Positions 58,430 to 64,000 of a DNA stretch of 64,000 nt are shown here, in pieces. A program made the position numbers and the translations under genes. The stretch spans positions 87,299,826-87,363,825 of the forward strand of contig OZ010573.1 in the NCBI GenBank assembly GCA_963932145.1, in the 5' to 3' direction. Numbering within the stretch: the stretch's first letter is position 1; each line of letters opens with the position of its first letter. Source of the stretch: Acanthosepion lycidas (Eukaryota > Mollusca > Cephalopoda > Sepiida > Sepiidae). Below the pieces are notes generated by a model. It did not search any database. It had not been told where the DNA came from and saw nothing but the letters and a program-made list of their open reading frames with translations.

Positions 58430-59092
58430 ACAAGTGTCAGAAGACAGCAAAGAAAATCTCCAAGATGCGAACTATGAATTGGAGATATCAACCTTAAACA
58501 ATTACAGAAGATTAATTATCTCAGAGGATGGGAAACGTGACACCGAAATCCGATCGTGAATTGGATTAGTGGAAGGTGCATTCGATAAGTACTGAGAAAC
58601 AGAATAATTTCGTTAGAAACAAATAAAAGTCTGCTGAATTGTTACGTGATATCTATCTTCTTGTATAGCAGTGAAAGCTGGATAATGTTCCCATAGATGA
58701 ATATAAAAATGGAGGCAGAAGGTCTGGTTCTACAGCAGGATGTTGCAAATTCCATAAACGACGCCAGTAAGCATTGAGAAAGTCAAACAGAAAATGGTAA
58801 CAAAAAAAACAACAAAAAAAACAAAAAAAAACAAAAAAAAAACAACTCTAATACTCAGAATCAACAAGAGTTGAATTTTCTTAGACACATTATGATGAAG
58901 GAAACCTTAGTGAACGTCTCTAACAGGGCATAACGAGGGCAAGAGTTAGGGGAATGCAACAGACTGCCTACCTGATGGGCTTGTATGAATAGATGATGGA
59001 AACGGGGGTAGCAGGCGTGGAAAAGGGAGAAACTCTGCTAAGAGCTCTAAGGGATAGGAAGCAGTGGGTACCCATGATTGCCCCTTCCTGAA
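58430..59092 (+). pseudogene. LINE-alpha 3' end, most complete C-terminus
   Basis: Order of blocks: CELIGDINLKQLQK-like (58,465-58,515), EDGKRDTEIRS-like (58,520-58,560), RNNFVRNK-like (58,605-58,625), a CYVISIFLYSSESWI-like region (58,640-58,690), an A-run expansion (58,800-58,845), STRVEFS.THYDEG-type (58,865-58,905), and the terminal segment RARVRGMQQTAYLMGLYE, MMETGVAGVEKGETLLRAL, RDRKQWVPMIA ending at about 59,085. Multiple frame breaks. Confidence 0.87.
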
Positions 59093-59138
59093 AAGACACG
59101 ACACATAGAATAATATTAAAATGATTTTAAATTTAGTA

Positions 59139-59240
59139 TTATGTTGGTGCAAAAATAATGACGTAATAATGTCGTTTTTTGACTTATTTTTTAACGTCAA
59201 AAAACGACATTATTACGTCATTATTTTTGCACCAACCCAA
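59139..59240. mobile_element. Mariner-derived MITE, copy 5
   Basis: TTATGTTGGTGCAAAAATAA ... TTATTTTTGCACCAACCCAA, 102 bp, with exact TA on both sides (59,137-59,138 and 59,241-59,242). The core is nearly identical to copy 3. It lies about 45 bp past the end of LINE-alpha. Confidence 0.94.
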
Positions 59241-59242
59241 TA

Positions 59243-60775
59243 CCTGGTTTCAATTTGACCAAAACCGACATACGATTGGATTAAAGTATGCGAATATTTG
59301 TACCTTATATGTTTTTAATAATTCGAAAATCTAAAAATGAGAGCAACCCGTTACACGTCCCGTAAACTATTAGGGTTGTACGGGCCCATAACTTTTCAGA
59401 CTGATTTTGGTGTCAGAATTTTCATTCTTCCAGAGAGTTTGCAATCTGAAAGCAAAAGTGCCCTGTTAGATCTCCTACGTAGTTCCCATCTAGAGGGAGA
59501 TAGATTCATGCTTTTTTCTGATGGCATCAGCTGAAGTGAACAAAATCGAATTGAGCTGTTATTGATCTGGGCATGTCGCTTTAATCTTCAAAACCGATAA
59601 GCTATTCACTATCCGAACCTCCTCTAATAGTAATTATCTATTTTCTTCCAAAGGTTAAAGAAGTACAAGTGTATTTTAGATCGAGTATCTGCATCTGGGA
59701 TAATACTAACTTAGTGCAAGATCTGCAAAATGACACGAGATGGCAACATTTGATATCATCAATAACACTCACTGAGCATAATTAATGGCAGCCGTAATAT
59801 AACAACGTATCATATATTAAATGAATGACTTTCCCATTAAGATATTAGATTTCGATAAAAGGTAAAAATAACATCCTTTTTCTTCATCAATTACTTGTTG
59901 GACATGCTTACATGTATGGAGTTGTACGTAAGTGATCAGTTATAAAGGATCTTGATTTCAATAATCAATCATAACTCCCTGTTATATATATATTTGGACA
60001 TATTATGCGAACATATTTTCGAAAATTTCTACATTAAATAATTTAATCCCAAGCAAGGCATAGACGTACTAAGAGTCAACGGGGATACTCTGTGTGAAAG
60101 AATATGAGAAAACAAATATTATTAAGAAGAGAGAATAATAAAAGAACTCATTAAGATGAGGATTAAATTTTCAAGCTTAAAGTTGACTGGAAAGCAAAAA
60201 TCCGTTAGAGTGCTTCATAAGCAAGAAGTGCGAGATGAGAGACTTAGCATAGAACTTAGTTACATTTAGTCAATACAACTGTAAAATGATGAGATATTGT
60301 CAGTAATTTAGTCTTCTTCTTTTACGTGATGTGTCACTTCAGGACGTATGCGATCATGGTCCTCCATATCTTGTCCCTTGCATTTCTTAATAAGTGTTTC
60401 TTTTTTTTTTCTTTATTTCTCCCAAACAATCTTAGTTTATCTTCTTTACTGAGAACTATCCTGTCTCAAATGTATTGTTTCTATTGTTCTAACAGTTTTC
60501 AGTAAAATTCAATTGACACACAGTTATCTGTGTTCATTATGCTGTTAGGGTAACATTCGTAGATAAATCATAGTAGAAGTTTAAATTTATCAGGAAAAAA
60601 ATGGAGCTTAAAGGAAGTTCCAGAAATGAGAAATGCGAGAAAAGAAACTGTTAGCATTGAATTTACGGTTACATCTATCCAGCTCAATTGTAAATTGGTG
60701 AGACTTCATCGCCAGTATAGTCCAGCGTTTAAAATTGAAGAGTTCTGTTTCCGAGAATATCCATCTACTAAAACC
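59243..60775. other. Unassigned stretch
   Basis: Frames at 59,337-59,534 and 60,626-60,835 are unrecognised. Nothing else seen. Confidence 0.45.
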
Positions 60776-60779
60776 CATT

Positions 60780-60960
60780 TACGTTATTTTAACACCCAAA
60801 GAGCTAATCTGTGGTTTATACTGCAACTATGCTGAGCAGGCTTTGTTTTCTTGTCTTTCTCCTATAATAATTGCCAACCACGGCTACAATGTTAAGGCTA
60901 CACCACTTATTAGCCCATAACTGGATTGAAGAAAAGGAGGAATAATACTTTTCCTAAGGG
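60780..60960 (-). mobile_element. SINE-D body fragment
   Basis: TTAACACCCAAAGAGCTAAT and TATACTGCAACTATGCTGAG match 9,675-9,725 of the first SINE-D. The tRNA-like head is not found. Confidence 0.55.
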
Positions 60961-61348
60961 TATTTGTCAGAAATCGGGTGTAAACTTCTCGGCCGGAATC
61001 AAAATGGGTTAGGCAATTTCTGTTTCTAAGCATTATACTACATGCATATCCAGAAAACGCGTTTATCTCTCATTATTTCTCTGCGTTAGTTGTGACTGAA
61101 AAAGGTGCAAGTGTAAACGCATTCAGTTGAATAGTCAATTTTTTTTAAGCTTTATCGTATTCTTGAACATAAGCATTGGCTTTACCGAAGGATTTTGAAA
61201 ATACTTCGGCAGAATTAAAAGCCGTGAAAAGGTCTGCTTTTGAAAAGCAGAGATCAGGCAGAGAATATTTCAGCACTCCTCATATATTTAAAGTAGACTT
61301 TGTCCTCCAAAAATGTATTTACTTTTTAACTAACTTTATCTTGAAATA
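60961..61348. other. Unassigned stretch
   Basis: Nothing recognised. Confidence 0.5.
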
Positions 61349-61586
61349 AGCACGTTGGGGTAATGGTTAGCGGCTCGGATTGAGGAATCGGAGAGCCGAG
61401 TTCGAATCCCAGTCGATTCAATTACCTTCACTTACGAAAACGTATGGGAAAGGTAAGAATCCACTTCTTCTCCCCCGAGTTATAGCAGGACAGACTGGGT
61501 TCTATTTGAATGGTAACTTGTTTACCGCAGAAAGAAGTGGCAACCTACCTCGTCAGTGTATCACGCATGGCACATAACTAACTGAT
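61349..61586 (+). mobile_element. SINE-A, full length with probable target duplication
   Basis: Head GCACGTTGGGGTAATGGTTA (A-box), GAGAGCCGAGTTCGAATCCC (exact B-box GTTCGAATCCC), body TTACCTTCACTTACG, AGCAGGACAGACTGGGTTCT and TACCTCGTCAGTGTATCACG, ending CACATAACTAACTGAT. ATCTTGAAATA on the left (from 61,339) and ATCTTGAATAT on the right (from 61,587) look like an imperfect duplication. A 5-10% divergence from the 13.5 kb copy is my eye estimate only. Confidence 0.9.
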
Positions 61587-61587
61587 A

Positions 61588-61866
61588 TCTTGAATATTTA
61601 CACTATGTACATATTTAGGACTGTTTTCCTTGTCTTTATTGCCGTATATTCGACGTTTCAATTGTTGTATGCCCCGGCCATCTTCAGGTGATATACATTG
61701 GAATATTTCGAACCTAACTCTTTATTTCGCCCACGGTGTTATGTCACTTAAAGAAGGCCGGACAATGGTTGAAAACGTCGTAAATATGGCAACAAATACG
61801 AAGTCTGCAGCCCAAACGATGTAATAATGTAAATAGTTATAATACCTCATATCAGAAATATAGACA
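61588..61866. mobile_element. SINE-C, inverted pair of 3' halves
   Basis: 61,588-61,737 reads SINE-C on minus (plus-strand CACTATGTACATATTTAGGA, CCCCGGCCATCTTCAGGTGA, CTCTTTATTTCGCCCACGGT). 61,738-61,866 reads SINE-C on plus (AAGAAGGCCGGACAATGGTT, ACGTCGTAAATATGGCAACA, ending AGAAATATAGACA). The two are directly abutted in opposite orientation. Confidence 0.72.
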
Positions 61867-62400
61867 TTTTTTTCTTTTTCTAGATCCAATGCACCCGAAT
61901 AATGACAGGTCAACGACAAAGTGTTTTAGAAAGAAAATTTATCAAATGGTGTCATAAAATCTTACTGGAAGTACGAAAACATCAAATAATTGAAAAGGCT
62001 ATTTATAAAGTTTTAGAGAGATCCACTTATCCACCATCTATCGCATCAGAGCAGAGAGTGAAGCAAATGGAACCTTTCACGACGTTTATAAGAAACATGA
62101 AGACCACGTCTACCTACAAGCCCCGCAAACAAAGAACAATTACTGAAAATACTTCAGTTTCTATTGAAAAATGGTGATAGTTTGAATATATACAAATATT
62201 CATTCAGTTCCATTTAATATTTAAATTAAACAATTAATCTTCTTTGTAACTCAACAGACATTCGTATTTATCCATTTTAAACATTAATCTTGTTTGTAAG
62301 ACAATAAACAGTGAATTGTTTGTCATTTAGTGAGTACATTTTTGCGGACACCCTGTATGGTAAAAAATGCTTTCACAAATGAACTCAGAGGACACAGAGA
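61867..62400 (+). other. Unrecognised 91-codon frame ending near a TIR-like motif
   Basis: 61,902-62,177 encodes a basic protein (MTGQRQSVLERKFIKWCHK ... TTFIRNMKTTSTYKPRKQR). About 160 bp downstream, at 62,338-62,358, TTTTTGCGGACACCCTGTAT resembles the terminal motif of many mariner/Tc1-group elements. The frame could be the remnant of such an element, but I see no DDE or HTH motif. Confidence 0.35.
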
Positions 62401-62849
62401 AAGAACGAAATAAAAAATAGCATAGAATATGAATTTAATTATTATTTTTGTATTATTTCTTCACTTTTCATCTTTCACCGATAGTTTCTGTCATCAATAA
62501 TTACATCGACTTTCCTCTACAAGAAATCAAAAGCATTTGTTCAAAAATATCAATAAGAGAAGAATTGACCATTTTTATGTTTGAAGTCAAAACGTTAGTA
62601 ACAAAGACAAGTCAAGGAATTTAATTTACGTAGGATTTTAATCGACATTTATTTGAAATATTTAAAAGTGTGAAACTTGAAATTATCTGTATGTCTGTTT
62701 ATTTCTTTCTTTCTGTAGCATATGTAGCAGTTTTTGTTATTTTTTATCAAAGAAATCGCTTCTTGTCTAAGTCAAATTATTAACAGTTCTGTTGCACTCC
62801 CAAATTCATTCGCGTTTCCAATGTCACGCCTGCATTTCCATTATCCCTA
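62401..62849. other. Unassigned AT-rich stretch
   Basis: Nothing recognised. Confidence 0.5.
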
Positions 62850-62864
62850 TCTATAAAAGGCAGG

Positions 62865-62896
<32 letters not shown>

Positions 62897-63608
62897 CGAA
62901 TGCATGGCCGCAATTTTCGACAGATTTGCACCAAAACTTACATGCACATGCTCCAAGTTAGCGGGAAGGCAAAGACCGATTTTGCATTTCCCCACTCCCA
63001 TCGATAGTGGAAATAATCGATTTTTTCGTGCTTCTACGGCAGTTTTAATGTAGTTTGCGGCCATTTTCTACTGGCCCGAATGAGAGCCAATAGTTGGCTG
63101 CCACGAATAGGCAGGAAGATTCTATTGGCCAGCGTGAGAACCAACAGCTGACTGACACGAATGTTAACTAGCATGCAAAAAATCGATAGCTGCATTCGTC
63201 ACAAGTGGGAAAAAATTAAATCTGCATGTCAATTTACTCCAATTGGCTCATTCGCTTGCTTAAACTCAACGTTGATTCTGATTCTGCAGAACTGTGTCGG
63301 TGTGAAAAAGTATTTGTTGTTAACATTCTTTTTCATTCGGTTTTCCAGTTACGAGTTCTTTATTAAAGCTGATCGTTTTGTGCTAATTTTGTTTAGCTCT
63401 TTTTTTCGTAACAGATTTAATTTAATTTGAGCTTATGAAAAATTCGCAGTGTGAGATAGGCAAGAAGTAGTGCATGTAGCAACATCAACACGGCAAAGGT
63501 CACTCCTTTAAAGGCAAGGAAGGGCAAAACTATTTTAAGTGATAGCGATTGCTGTATGAGTCGTATGATTTTTTAATCAAGCACGGGCAACGCCGGGCCA
63601 TGCTGCTA

Positions 63609-63609
<1 letters not shown>
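62850..63609 (+). mobile_element. Non-autonomous Helitron, copy 4 (best termini)
   Basis: 760 bp. A|TCTATAAAAGGCAGGATG at the 5' end, (GT)n at 62,866-62,894, and the 3' end GCACGG-GCAACG-CCGGGC-CATGCTG-CTAG|T. Both termini are intact, so this copy defines the family. Short frames inside (62,865-63,053 and 63,161-63,430) are shared among copies but not recognisable proteins. Confidence 0.93.

Positions 63610-63661
<52 letters not shown>
63610..63661. repeat. (TA)n starting at the Helitron copy 4 terminus
   Basis: Begins at the T immediately following CTAG. Confidence 0.95.
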
Positions 63662-63662
<1 letters not shown>

Positions 63663-63767
63663 CATTGCACGTATAGTACAAGTATTAATAAAACAGTTCT
63701 CTGTATAATGCAACAGTGTTATTAAGCATATACGTTTCTCCAGATTAAACAAATTACGGTTTACGTT

Positions 63768-63817
<50 letters not shown>

Positions 63818-64000
63818 AACAATAAATATCGCTTTAATAATGGAAAAATCCCATTCACACCTCTAAAATATTTCTAAATTGTTTTTTCTTGTTACAGATA
63901 TATTCAAATGTCAGTTGTAAATTTTAAAATTAAAAAAAAACTGTAATCCCAGTATAATATATATCTACGACAACATTACGATAGCCAGATATATTCTTTA
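63662..64000. repeat. Unassigned stretch with a TA array
   Basis: The TA array at 63,772-63,814 is the only feature seen. Confidence 0.8.

Overview
The window is 64 kb of AT-rich, repeat-saturated animal DNA in which I could not identify a single intact host gene. Every open frame I could name belongs to a broken mobile element, and the rest are short, low-complexity or unrecognised. The content fits a cephalopod mollusc (octopus-like) genome: very many long (TA)n arrays, several tRNA-derived SINE families, a 5S-rRNA-derived SINE, truncated non-LTR LINEs, mariner relics with tiny palindromic MITEs, a Penelope-like element and non-autonomous Helitrons. The species assignment is inference; no diagnostic host gene is present.

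Layout. 1-8 kb: a Tc1/mariner-type transposase relic (-), a chain of nested repeats (repeat G carrying repeat H), a LINE-beta 3' fragment, repeat E with a clean target-site duplication, and a mariner transposase 3' end split by a SINE-B. 8-20 kb: first mariner MITE, a SINE-D, LINE-beta fragments, a full SINE-A, large TA arrays with palindromic flanks, a SINE-B cluster, the multi-hairpin repeat H and inverted SINE-C pairs. 20-32 kb: a LINE-alpha fragment split by SINE-B, a 5S-derived SINE, two further H units, Helitron copy 1, a mariner 5' fragment, an ATT higher-order repeat, MITE 2 and a large TA cruciform. 32-46 kb: repeat F split by repeat E, a 519-bp tandem duplication, SINE-C, two composite 5S/tRNA SINEs, MITE 3, LINE-alpha and Helitron copy 2 (-). 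46-50 kb: LINE-alpha, then a Penelope-like element with inverted flanking repeats followed by a tandem long repeat. 50-64 kb: AT-rich desert, repeat G beside Helitron copy 3, MITEs 4 and 5, an LTR-like TATA region, SINE-C, repeat F, the most complete LINE-alpha 3' end, SINE-A and Helitron copy 4.

How the parts relate. LINE-alpha and LINE-beta copies retain only 3' portions, as expected of 5'-truncated retrotransposition, and such LINEs are the likely source of the machinery that moved the SINEs. The mariner relics are plausible relatives of the source for the MITEs. Several insertions can be ordered in time by nesting and target-site duplications (SINE-B into mariner, SINE-B into LINE-alpha, H into G, E into F). 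Family names (SINE-A to D, repeats E to J, LINE-alpha/beta) are working labels for this window only. No tRNA, rRNA or snRNA gene, CRISPR array or bacterial-type operon is visible.
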